From Gammaproteobacteria bacterium (GTDB lineage Bacteria > Pseudomonadota > Gammaproteobacteria > Steroidobacterales > Steroidobacteraceae), in assembly GCA_030830595.1 (NCBI GenBank), contig JAURMS010000267.1:1-5021 (forward strand): 5,021 nucleotides of DNA, written 5' to 3'. The notes beneath the pieces were generated by a model that did no database searches, had not been told where the DNA came from, and was given only the letters and a program-made list of their open reading frames with translations. Below, one piece after another: positions 1 through 5,021 of the stretch. Within the stretch, counting starts at the first letter, position 1, and every line of letters begins with the position of its first letter. The translations under genes and the position numbers were made by a program.

Positions 1-1
1 G

Positions 2-652
2 GGACGGGTCAAACACCTGAATAATGGTGTCGCCGACTGAAATGGAGTGCGGCACGAGCACGGTGTCGCTCATGAGGCCGGTCAGCTTCTGGGTGAGGTA
101 GGTCTTGCCTGTACCCGCGTGCCCATAAACGAAAATGGCCTTGCCCGAATTCATGGACGGCCCCAACCGTTCGAGCATGCCCGGCGGCACCACCACGCCG
201 GAAAACAATGCCTCGATCTCGGGTCGGGTCACCTTGCGGGCCCGCACGGTCTGGCTGGCCACCACTGCCAGGTATTGATCGAGTGGAACCGGAGCAGGCC
301 CGATGTAACCGCTCTTGGCGAGAGAGTCCATCGCGCTCTGGCGACCACGGTCGGTCAGACCGTAACGCAGGCCCTGCTCTTCGGCGGACCGCGAGCGGAC
401 CTCGATGCGCCCTTCCTGGCGCATGAAATTCAGTAGTTCTTCGATCAGTCCGCCGGCGAGGCCACAGCGTCGCACCAAGGAGGCGAGCGTCAGCACCCCA
501 CCCTCGAACAGGTGCTTTTCGACAAGATCACATAGCAGACTAAGTGACAGGCCGGTCTCAGCAACCGTTCGCGGTCGCGGGGCGATGGCACTGGCACTTC
601 GCTTGCCGGAAGAATCCGGCGATTGCAGGGCATCCCTGGCGATTGCGTTCAT
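2..652 (-). CDS. AAA-type ATPase with N-terminal winged-helix-like region, 3' end beyond window
   Basis: Only the first 217 codons are present; the frame stays open to the left edge. Residues about 34-105 look like a helical or winged-helix module (hydrophobic helices, then an RYGLTDRGR stretch of the kind that ends many winged helices). A linker with VPLDQYLAV and KVTRPEIEALF follows, then GPSMNSGKAIFVYGHAGTGKTY, whose residues 177-184 (GHAGTGKT) are a Walker A P-loop. After it comes a beta-strand-rich VPHSISVGDTIIQVFDP segment. This order resembles proteins often annotated as 'ATPase with chaperone activity'; that match is from memory. Walker B and later AAA motifs would lie outside the window. 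The ATG at 652-650 overlaps the TGA of the prepilin peptidase gene (ATGA), with a GG-rich AGGTAGG just upstream, so coupled translation is likely. A role in pilus assembly or regulation is inferred from position only. It does not resemble the secretion ATPase TadA, which has a different N-terminus. Confidence 0.85.
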   Translation of the reverse strand, partial: MNAIARDALQSPDSSGKRSASAIAPRPRTVAETGLSLSLLCDLVEKHLFEGGVLTLASLVRRCGLAGGLIEELLNFMRQEGRIEVRSRSAEEQGLRYGLTDRGRQSAMDSLAKSGYIGPAPVPLDQYLAVVASQTVRARKVTRPEIEALFSGVVVPPGMLERLGPSMNSGKAIFVYGHAGTGKTYLTQKLTGLMSDTVLVPHSISVGDTIIQVFDPS

Positions 653-1128
653 AACCTACCTATCCACAAAGCCTCGACTCCCATCTGCGTCACCTGCCAT
701 GCTCCAAACGCCAGGGTTCCCAAGGCGATCGCAACGCCGTAAGGCACCTTCATGCGCCTGACGTCTTCGCGATCCACCCTCTTGGATCGAGTCCACCCGG
801 CCCAAGCCGCCGCGAACCCTCCCCCCAGCACGAGCGTGACCCCGATCACGAGCGGTGCGAGTGCAAAACCAACCATCGCGCCCACTACAGTCATCGCCTT
901 GACGTCCCCGGCAGCCATGCCTTTCAGCCAGTACATAGGGAGCGTCAACAACAGCGCGGCGACGGCTCCCAGTAATCCACTGACCAGTCCTTCCGGCCCG
1001 TATCCGACCTGTCGCACCAGTATCGTGCCGCACAGCGCCAGCAGGATCAGTGCATTCGGTATGGTCCGGTTGCGGAGGTCGGACACCGCCACAACCATCC
1101 CGAACAACACCACCCAGCCTACGGGCAT
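649..1128 (-). CDS. tadV: Prepilin peptidase, TadV/CpaA type (A24 family)
   Basis: This 159-residue polytopic membrane protein is a short prepilin peptidase of the aspartic A24 family. Such enzymes remove the leader of Flp-type prepilins, and of TadE/TadF pseudopilins, at the cytoplasmic face of the inner membrane. The first catalytic Asp is D17 in SDLRNRTIPN, the second is D75 in KGMAAGDVKAM; both motifs are intact. Hydrophobic segments lie at roughly 3-16, 26-40, 46-67, 80-110 and 131-148, and the C-terminal KVPYGVAIALGTLAFG stretch is typical of the family. It lacks the N-terminal zinc/methylase domain of type IV PilD, as expected for TadV/CpaA. The ATG at 1128-1126 has a GAAGGG about 6 nt upstream, and an in-frame stop at 1182-1180 limits any extension. 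It lies 83 nt downstream of the Flp pilin gene on the same strand and overlaps the next gene by 4 nt, so all three are probably one operon. The name tadV rests on family and context. Confidence 0.93.
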   Translation of the reverse strand: MPVGWVVLFGMVVAVSDLRNRTIPNALILLALCGTILVRQVGYGPEGLVSGLLGAVAALLLTLPMYWLKGMAAGDVKAMTVVGAMVGFALAPLVIGVTLVLGGGFAAAWAGWTRSKRVDREDVRRMKVPYGVAIALGTLAFGAWQVTQMGVEALWIGRL

Positions 1129-1158
1129 ATGGAACCCTTCAGCATCATCGATCGTCCA

Positions 1159-1201
1159 CGGGGCGGGGAGCCTCGCGACTCACCGCCCCGCAGACTGCGG
1201 G
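1159..1201 (-). promoter_or_regulatory. Two mutually exclusive hairpins between pilin and peptidase genes
   Basis: Two perfect inverted repeats share bases. One pairs 1159-1166 (CGGGGCGG) with 1183-1190 (CCGCCCCG), 8 bp around a 16-nt loop. The other pairs 1187-1193 (CCCGCAG) with 1195-1201 (CTGCGGG), nominally 7 bp around one base, so in RNA about 5-6 bp could form. They share 1187-1190 and cannot form together. On the pilin transcript the second forms first, 11 nt after the pilin stop. There is no U-run, so a classical intrinsic terminator is unlikely. Likely roles are protecting the 3' end of pilin mRNA, or partial termination that keeps pilin more abundant than downstream proteins; both are inferences. 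Confidence 0.45.
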
Positions 1202-1211
1202 TCAGGACGGA

Positions 1212-1391
1212 TCAGGCTCCCGACAGCGTGGAGGTGATCGTGGTGATAACGTTGCCCACCTCGACGCCCAGCGCCTGGAAGGCGGCGATCACGGCCGCGC
1301 CCACCAGGGCGCCAGCGATGGCGTACTCGACGGTCGTCAGGCCGTCTTCGTCCTTCCAGAAAGCGATCAGTGCGGTCTTGAACTTGTTCAT
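1212..1391 (-). CDS. flp: Flp/Fap-type major pilin (prepilin)
   Basis: A 59-residue Flp prepilin, short enough to be missed by gene callers. It reads MNKFKTALIAFWKDEDG, then LTTVEYAIAGALVGAAVIAAF and a short polar, Thr-rich C-terminus ending TSTLSGA. The 17-residue leader ends in Gly; cleavage at G17/L18 would put Glu at mature position 5 followed by Tyr (E22-Y23), the hallmark of Flp pilins. A single hydrophobic helix covers residues 24-40. Flp subunits polymerise into thin bundled fibres used for adhesion, biofilm formation and surface colonisation. The ATG at 1391-1389 has a clear ribosome binding site, GGAGAG, with 7 nt spacing. The prepilin peptidase gene lies directly downstream on the same strand, as in many Tad loci. 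It appears to be the first gene of its operon, with a 5' leader of about 110 nt if the promoter proposed at 1509-1537 is right. No second flp copy is visible here. Confidence 0.95.
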   Translation of the reverse strand: MNKFKTALIAFWKDEDGLTTVEYAIAGALVGAAVIAAFQALGVEVGNVITTITSTLSGA

Positions 1392-1508
1392 GTAACTTCT
1401 CTCCGTAGATACAACCAGTTGATTCTATTAACAATCATCCAGACAAACGGCCCAGGACAGGAGACCACTCGCCCTGCTGCAGACGGTTTTTTGACATAAC
1501 GTGACGAC

Positions 1509-1537
1509 ATTCTAGCCGTGTCCGTCAAGCCTCACAA
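1509..1537 (-). promoter_or_regulatory. Candidate sigma70-type promoter for the flp operon
   Basis: Read on the minus strand there is TTGTGA (1537-1532, 4 of 6 to TTGACA), a 17-nt spacer, then TAGAAT (1514-1509, 5 of 6 to TATAAT). Transcription would begin near 1502, giving a leader of about 110 nt before the pilin ATG. A second TAGAAT at 1427-1422 has no reasonable -35 partner. I looked for a sigma54 GG-N10-GC signature upstream of flp and found none. The assignment is by eye. Confidence 0.4.
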
Positions 1538-1639
1538 ACCAAGCTCCAAGCAGGATCAGGGCCGAGCCTTGAACCCGTCCAAAGCCGAACGCGCGACTCT
1601 GGATGGGCTCAGGGTGTCTTCCTATCACCCAACACGACT

Positions 1640-1696
1640 AGGACACCTTTGTCCCGCGTCAGGACTTTCTTGTTCCAGACACCGCAACCTTGACCC
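1640..1696. repeat. Phased near-direct repeats (possible regulator binding sites)
   Basis: Two copies of the pattern AGGAC-N4-TTGT-N-CC start at 1640 and 1661, exactly 21 bp apart (about two helical turns), matching at 11 of 16 positions. A weaker third copy (A-N3-C-N4-TTGA-N-CC) starts at 1681, 20 bp further. The first copy contains a perfect small inverted repeat, GGACA-CCTT-TGTCC (1641-1654). AraC-family proteins commonly bind pairs of direct half-sites spaced by whole helical turns, and the adjacent gene encodes such a protein. They lie about 105-160 bp upstream of the proposed pilin -35, consistent with a distal operator. Chance similarity is possible. Confidence 0.35.
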
Positions 1697-1741
1697 AAGT
1701 CTCAGTTTGAGTTTCTGTCAAAGACCAGACAGCCGCGAACC
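1675..1741. repeat. Degenerate direct repeat pair CCAGACA(G)CCGC(G)AACC
   Basis: The 15-nt CCAGACACCGCAACC at 1675-1689 recurs at 1725-1741 as a 17-nt version carrying two single-base insertions (CCAGACAGCCGCGAACC). The copies start 50 bp apart. Between them is a loose TTGAC...GTCAA inverted repeat (1690-1694 with 1717-1721). The pair may be part of the control region or a small local duplication; function is unknown. Confidence 0.35.
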
Positions 1742-1840
1742 GGAGTAGATCAGTGTCGAGGTCCCAAAACCGGGCAACTCATCACGATTTTCGCGTGCAA
1801 TGGTTGGGAACAATACCGCCTATGCAGCGGGCAAAGACGA

Positions 1841-2665
1841 ATGAATCCTGAGCATGCCGGCAATCGGCCGGTTCTTTTGTGGATGAGCCTTTCCCTGGCT
1901 CCGCCTGACCCGCGTACTGCCGACTTTTTTGCGCAGCACTACGACATTCGATACTTCCAGTCTGCAGACCTTATCCAAGGCCCCCTGCCCGGTCTGGGCA
2001 GCACTGCAGGAATATGCTTCGAATGCGAGTGGCCGGAAGCCCCGGAAATGGCGCTGATCAGCGACGTCAAGAGCAGGCATCCCTCGGTGCCCATCCTGCT
2101 GTTTACCAGCCACCTCACCGCAGAAGTTGCCACCTGGGCGCTGCGATCCCGGGTCTTCGATTGTCTGTCCAAGCCCTTACAGTTGAACGAGGCATCGGCG
2201 TGCATTGAACGGTTGAAGGCGGCACGGACCGCCAGGCGCGACCAGAACGCCCGGTCCACCATCGCGACCTCGCACCGGCCCTCGGCCACCAGGCCGGCCG
2301 CCCTGAATGGTTCGGACCGGGTGGTATGGGTCATGGCAGAAATCAAAAGACGGCTGGCCTCGCGACCGACGGAAGCAGACATGGCGGCACTGTGTCGCGT
2401 CTCTCCCACCCACTTCAGTCGGATTTTCCGTCGCGAGGCAGGGATGACCTTCCAGCAGTATCTCGCGAAGACACGGCTTGAGCTTGCAAGCCGCTTGCTG
2501 GTTGACAGCGAACTCCCCATCGGTGAGATCGCCTTGCGGGTCGGATTCGACGATCCAGCCTATTTCGCCCGATTTTTCCGTCGCCAGACGGGCGTGACCC
2601 CAAGCGACTATCGCAGCCGGGCGCGGGAACAACAGACCGCAGCTGGGGAGACCGCGGCGGCCTGA
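1841..2665 (+). CDS. AraC-family transcriptional regulator with degenerate receiver-like domain
   Basis: A 274-residue cytoplasmic DNA-binding protein. Residues about 10-125 follow a response-regulator receiver pattern: a hydrophobic strand VLLWMSL, then GICFECEWPEAPEMALISDVKSRHPSVPILLFTS and VFDCLSKPL. The switch Thr (T89) and conserved Lys (K111, in SKP) are recognisable. The acidic pair expected after the first strand is absent, and aligning ECEWPE to the usual DLxMPxxxG places Glu (E61) at the phosphorylation site. After a polar linker (about 127-160), residues 161-262 form a complete AraC/XylS domain with two helix-turn-helix motifs: first TEADMAALCRVSPTHFSRIFRREAGMTF, then IGEIALRVGFDDPAYFARFFRRQTGVTPSDYR. 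The tail is short and Ala-rich. No histidine kinase is nearby. The ATG at 1841 has only a weak purine-rich stretch upstream. The gene is divergent from the flp operon, which it plausibly regulates, though its target is not shown. The DNA-binding assignment is secure; the receiver reading is moderate. Confidence 0.9.
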   Translation: MNPEHAGNRPVLLWMSLSLAPPDPRTADFFAQHYDIRYFQSADLIQGPLPGLGSTAGICFECEWPEAPEMALISDVKSRHPSVPILLFTSHLTAEVATWALRSRVFDCLSKPLQLNEASACIERLKAARTARRDQNARSTIATSHRPSATRPAALNGSDRVVWVMAEIKRRLASRPTEADMAALCRVSPTHFSRIFRREAGMTFQQYLAKTRLELASRLLVDSELPIGEIALRVGFDDPAYFARFFRRQTGVTPSDYRSRAREQQTAAGETAAA

Positions 2666-2674
2666 TCCCCCACC

Positions 2675-3052
2675 CTAACGCCAGTCAACCTCGCAGCGCC
2701 TCTCCACGTAGGGATCGTCGTTGCGGTCGTAAGCCACCTCATCGTAGCAAACCTGAACCCGCCTACGTGCCGGCGGCACGTTGACGGTCTCCGGAGCCCG
2801 GGCTGCACGCTGGTTGGCCACCACGGTGCCCAACAAGAACCCGCCTACGGCCCAGGCCAGATCGTCGTTATCACTCCGCCGCGGACGATGGTGACGGTAA
2901 TCATGCCGGTTCCTATGCCCATACACGTAACGAACGGAGGGGGCGTCGTAATGCCTGTAGCCATGGTAGCCATGGTGACCACGATCGCCAGCCATGGCGG
3001 ACATGGGCAGAATCAACAAGAGGGTCGCAGCGAGCAAGCTTTTGCCTGACAT
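2675..3052 (-). CDS. Small secreted His/Tyr/Arg-rich protein, function unknown
   Basis: This 125-residue protein has a clear Sec signal peptide: basic MSGK, a hydrophobic core (6-16), and a likely signal peptidase I site after AMA (21/22). The mature N-terminus (22-60) is rich in His, Tyr, Gly and Arg, with eight His between 26 and 55 in GHHGYHGYRHY-like clusters. A Gly-containing hydrophobic segment (65-80, LAWAVGGFLLGTVVAN) could be a glycine-zipper-like membrane or self-association segment. The C-terminal part contains two Cys (C102, C120) that could form a disulfide in the periplasm, within VCYDEVAYDRNDDPYVERRCEVDWR. I do not recognise a named family. The His-rich part may bind metal ions, but that is inferred from composition. 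The ATG has a strong GGAGG with 5-nt spacing. The gene follows the adenine deaminase gene by 73 nt, so it may share its transcript, and is convergent with the regulator, with 9 nt between stops. Confidence 0.85.
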   Translation of the reverse strand: MSGKSLLAATLLLILPMSAMAGDRGHHGYHGYRHYDAPSVRYVYGHRNRHDYRHHRPRRSDNDDLAWAVGGFLLGTVVANQRAARAPETVNVPPARRRVQVCYDEVAYDRNDDPYVERRCEVDWR

Positions 3053-3125
3053 GGGTGCCTCCAGCCAACAAGTGTGAACGTGGGAGACAGTCTGCCGGGC
3101 ACTCGCTGAACGGATCCTGAACCGA

Positions 3126-4808
3126 TCAGGCAGCTCGCACGTCGATCAGCGCAAACCTTTCGACATCGACCAAACCTTTATCGGTGAGCTTGAGGCTGGG
3201 AATCACGGGCAAGCTCAGGAAAGCCAGTTGCAGGAAGGGTTCGGACAGCTGGCAGCCGATCGCCCTGCTCGCCTCACGCAGCGCCTCGATCCCTGCTTTC
3301 AACTCAGGGGGCGAACCGGTCGACATCAACCCGCCGAGTGGCAGGGACAGAAGCGCGATCACCTCTCCGTTCCTGGCCACGCAGAAACCACCAGCGGACT
3401 CGACGAGGGCCGCGAGTGCCACCCGCATATCCTCCGGGGTGCTGCCGACGACCGACAGGTTATGGCTGTCATGCGCCACGCTGGAGGCGATGGCCCCGTT
3501 CAGGGCCCCAAAGCCGCTCACGTAGGCGTTGGCTGGCCGGCTGCCGCCGCCGTAGCGCTCCAGCACCGTCAGTCGACTGATCCCGGGCGCATCGTGCCGG
3601 TCCACCCGCCGCCCGGTGATGATCTTGCCCTCCAGCACCTCGATCACGTGAACCTGACCCTCCGGTCCAGCGAGGTCTGCCGCCTCGGGCACCGACGCAC
3701 GAATGGAATTGACGACGGCGGACCGCCCCGCCTCGGCCGAGGGCAATTCCGAGGTGGGCACACCTCGCTTGAGAACCTGACGGATGACGGTGCCATGCAT
3801 GTCCTCCAACAGGACCAGGTCTGCCTGGTATCCGGGAGCAACAGCGCCTACACGACCCAGTCCATAGTGCCGGGCCACGCTCCAGGACGCCGCGCGGTAG
3901 GCCACTTCCGGGGCCACGCCACGGGCGATCGCCGTCCTCACCAGATGGTCGATATGTCCGTCACGGGCAATGTCGTAGGGATTGCGGTCATCGGTGCAGA
4001 AACCGATGCTGGTCGAGGTTGCCAGGGTCAGCAGGGGCACCAGCGTCTCGAGATCGCGGGCGACGCTCCCCTCTCGAATCCAGACCGCCATGCCCTTGGT
4101 CAGTTTTTCCGCTGCCTCGTCCACCTGCGATGATTCGTGACAACTCGAAATACCCGCGGCGGCGTAGGCAGACAGCGCCTGACCGGACAACAAGGGACAG
4201 TGTCCGTCTACCGGTCTGCCCTCGAATGCCTGCAGCTTGGCGAGCGTATCGGGCTCCCTGTTGAGGACTCCCGGCATGTTCATCATCTCGGCAAGGCCGA
4301 GGGCCCGAGGATGGCCAGCCAGGCTGGCCAGCTGGGTAGCATCCAGGTGCCCACCCCCGTTGGTCTCCATATGGGTCGCCGGCACGCAGGAACTGAGCAT
4401 CACGTGCAGGTCCATGGACAGCGTGGATGCCGCATCCAGGAAGTAACGGATCCCGTCCAGGCCCTGCACGTTCGCCAGCTCGTGGGGGTCACAGATGGCA
4501 GAGGTGGTGCCAAGCCCCAGAACCGCCTGCTCGAAATGAGCCGGCACCATCATCGAACTTTCCACGTGGACGTGGGCGTCGATGAATCCCGGGACCAGCC
4601 AGCCGCCCCTCCCATCCAGCACTCGCTTCGCTTTCAGGCCGGGCTCCAGCCCCACGATCGCGCCATCAATGATCGCGATGTCGCCTTGCCGAAACCTGCA
4701 GGAAAAGACGTCCAGGTAATGAACGTCCCTGATCAACAGGTCGCAGGGGATACGCCCCATGGCGGCGTCGATCCTGCGGGCAAGCGGGGCGCTGGAGAGG
4801 TTGACCAT
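3126..4808 (-). CDS. ade: Adenine deaminase
   Basis: Converts adenine to hypoxanthine and ammonia in purine salvage (EC 3.5.4.2), in the cytoplasm. The roughly 560-residue protein matches the family's usual length and is an amidohydrolase-fold enzyme. Numbering from the ATG at 4808 and counting back, the metal-site motif GFIDAHVHVESSM lies near 74-86, followed by ICDPHELANV (near 105-114), DGHCPLLSG (near 201-209), SCHESSQ (near 222-228) and CTDDRNPYD (near 271-279). The C-terminal domain shows SGFGALNGAIASSVAHDSHNLSVVG, also characteristic, and LPLGGLMS. No key motif is missing. A two-residue longer reading would begin at TTG 4814; I prefer the ATG at 4808 because no good Shine-Dalgarno sequence precedes either, only a weak GGAT. 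A TACAAT lies at 4822-4817, so the transcript may begin at or next to the ATG. The upstream gene on this strand encodes a membrane protein whose C-terminus alone is visible. Confidence 0.96.
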   Translation of the reverse strand: MVNLSSAPLARRIDAAMGRIPCDLLIRDVHYLDVFSCRFRQGDIAIIDGAIVGLEPGLKAKRVLDGRGGWLVPGFIDAHVHVESSMMVPAHFEQAVLGLGTTSAICDPHELANVQGLDGIRYFLDAASTLSMDLHVMLSSCVPATHMETNGGGHLDATQLASLAGHPRALGLAEMMNMPGVLNREPDTLAKLQAFEGRPVDGHCPLLSGQALSAYAAAGISSCHESSQVDEAAEKLTKGMAVWIREGSVARDLETLVPLLTLATSTSIGFCTDDRNPYDIARDGHIDHLVRTAIARGVAPEVAYRAASWSVARHYGLGRVGAVAPGYQADLVLLEDMHGTVIRQVLKRGVPTSELPSAEAGRSAVVNSIRASVPEAADLAGPEGQVHVIEVLEGKIITGRRVDRHDAPGISRLTVLERYGGGSRPANAYVSGFGALNGAIASSVAHDSHNLSVVGSTPEDMRVALAALVESAGGFCVARNGEVIALLSLPLGGLMSTGSPPELKAGIEALREASRAIGCQLSEPFLQLAFLSLPVIPSLKLTDKGLVDVERFALIDVRAA

Positions 4809-4816
4809 GGCCAATC

Positions 4817-4845
4817 CATTGTAGGTTGAAAGTGGCCGGGGACAC
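4817..4845 (-). promoter_or_regulatory. Candidate promoter for the adenine deaminase gene
   Basis: On the minus strand, TACAAT (4822-4817) matches the -10 consensus at 5 of 6 positions. With a 17-nt spacer the -35 would be GTGTCC (4845-4840), only 3 of 6. The expected start point is about 4810-4808, i.e. on or next to the ATG at 4808, so the mRNA would have little or no 5' leader. This agrees with the missing Shine-Dalgarno sequence. The weak -35 keeps confidence low. Confidence 0.35.
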
Positions 4846-4848
4846 CCT

Positions 4849-4864
4849 GCGCTACAGCGCTACA
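4849..4864. repeat. Tandem 8-bp repeat
   Basis: GCGCTACA occurs twice back to back (plus strand), between the GC-rich hairpin and the adenine deaminase gene. On the minus strand it reads TGTAGCGC twice, just upstream of the proposed -35. It could be a small binding site or a replication-slippage product. Confidence 0.4.
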
Positions 4865-4870
4865 CCCGGT

Positions 4871-4893
4871 GGCGGGCCATTCCCTGGCCCGCC
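4871..4893 (-). terminator. Strong GC-rich hairpin after the upstream membrane protein gene
   Basis: A perfect 9-bp inverted repeat, GGCGGGCCA (4871-4879) with TGGCCCGCC (4885-4893), encloses a 5-nt loop. It starts 12 nt after the stop codon of the minus-strand gene to its right. No U-tract follows, so it may be an atypical terminator or an mRNA 3'-end stabiliser. It separates that gene from the adenine deaminase gene. Confidence 0.55.
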
Positions 4894-4905
4894 GCATTCC
4901 GCAGA

Positions 4906-5021
4906 CTAGAACGGCTTATAGCGCAGGTAGAGATTGCGCAGGATGATCAGGGTGGAACACCCAACTGCGAAATAAGTGAGGCCCCCTACGAGGTCAGCCA
5001 GGACCGGTCCGGCGTAGGCCA
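4906..5021 (-). CDS. C-terminal end of an unidentified membrane protein, 5' part beyond window
   Basis: The last 37 codons and a TAG stop (4908-4906) are present; the frame is open to the right edge. The visible part begins AYAGPVLADLVGGLTYFAVG and continues through CSTLIILRNLYLRYKPF. It holds one hydrophobic segment of about 20 residues followed by a basic-aromatic tail (RNLYLRYKPF), as expected for a C-terminal transmembrane helix with a cytoplasmic end. The other two minus-strand frames hit stops within 40 nt, supporting this reading. I cannot name the family from so short a piece. A purine transporter next to adenine deaminase would make sense, but nothing in the residues shows it. Confidence 0.6.
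   Translation of the reverse strand, partial: AYAGPVLADLVGGLTYFAVGCSTLIILRNLYLRYKPF

Larger units (their letters stand above)
1392..1840. other. Non-coding divergent intergenic region between flp and the AraC-type regulator
   Basis: This 449-bp stretch separates the start codons of the minus-strand pilin gene and the plus-strand regulator gene. A plus-strand open frame from a GTG at 1518 to 1748 exists, but its Ser/Pro/Arg-rich product resembles no known protein and has no ribosome binding site, so I do not call it a gene. The region is richer in A/T tracts than the flanking genes, as expected for a control region. It contains the pilin ribosome binding site and leader, a sigma70-like promoter candidate (1509-1537) and two sets of near-repeats (1640-1696 and 1675-1741). 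No tRNA, riboswitch or mobile element was recognised, and no convincing promoter for the regulator was found. Confidence 0.7.

Noticed and set aside
752..1237. Plus-strand open frame opposite the prepilin peptidase gene
   Set aside because: Ser/Thr/Pro-rich chance frame; the minus strand carries both catalytic Asp motifs.
1471..1492. Plus-strand T-run after a CTGCTGCAG stretch as an intrinsic terminator
   Set aside because: No adequate stem directly before the T-run and no plus-strand gene upstream that would end there.
1491..1519. Perfect plus-strand TTGACA (1491-1496) as a -35 for the regulator gene
   Set aside because: No -10-like hexamer at 15-19 nt spacing (the sequence there is near CTAGCCGT), and it lies 345 bp from the start codon.
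1518..1748. Plus-strand open frame of 76 codons starting with GTG in the intergenic region
   Set aside because: No ribosome binding site, no recognisable domain, and a Ser/Pro/Arg-rich composition typical of a chance frame in a GC-rich genome; it overlaps the proposed control region.
1939..2520. Minus-strand open frame of 193 codons opposite the AraC-type gene
   Set aside because: Antisense shadow of a secure AraC-domain gene, with no domain or ribosome binding site of its own.
3106..3122. Direct repeat CTGAAC at 11-nt period just after the adenine deaminase gene
   Set aside because: Only 6 nt long, no stem or T-run to act as a terminator, and likely by chance.
3228..4133. Long plus-strand open frame opposite the adenine deaminase gene (301 codons)
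   Set aside because: It is antisense to a gene with intact family motifs; its length is explained by high GC third positions. The same holds for the frame at 4137-4829.
4906..5021. Calling the partial right-edge protein a purine permease because it is next to adenine deaminase
   Set aside because: Only 37 residues are visible and they show no permease signature; neighbourhood alone is not enough.

Overview
The window looks like the GC-rich chromosome of a proteobacterium, most likely a gammaproteobacterium. This is judged from base composition, codon use and gene families; no taxonomic marker is present, so the lineage is an inference. Most genes lie on the minus strand; one regulator lies on the plus strand.

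Region 1 (1-1391, minus strand) is the promoter-proximal end of a Flp/Tad pilus locus. In transcription order it holds a 59-residue Flp major pilin (1391-1212), a TadV/CpaA-type prepilin peptidase (1128-649), and the N-terminal 217 residues of an AAA-type ATPase that runs off the left edge (652-2). The peptidase and ATPase genes overlap in an ATGA, which suggests translational coupling. Two hairpins that share an arm sit between the pilin and the peptidase. The peptidase is the expected processing enzyme for the pilin, whose Gly/Leu cleavage site is visible. Other tad genes probably lie beyond the left edge.

Region 2 (1392-1840) is a 449-bp non-coding divergent region. It holds a sigma70-like promoter candidate pointing at the pilin, phased near-direct repeats about 21 bp apart, and a second degenerate repeat pair.

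Region 3 (1841-2665, plus strand) encodes an AraC-family regulator fused to a receiver-like domain. That domain has lost the N-terminal acidic pair and appears to carry Glu (E61) where a receiver has its phospho-acceptor Asp. Its divergent position makes it the natural candidate regulator of the pilus genes, which is an inference.

Region 4 (2675-5021, minus strand) holds a small His-rich secreted protein convergent with the regulator, a full-length adenine deaminase with intact metal-binding motifs, and the last 37 residues of an unidentified membrane protein. The deaminase has no good ribosome binding site and has a -10-like hexamer almost touching its start, so it may be leaderless. A strong GC-rich hairpin separates it from the membrane protein gene.

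No RNA genes, insertion sequences, CRISPR arrays or phage signatures were seen. The most interesting part is the pilin/peptidase/ATPase set facing a regulator with a degenerate receiver across a repeat-bearing intergenic region.
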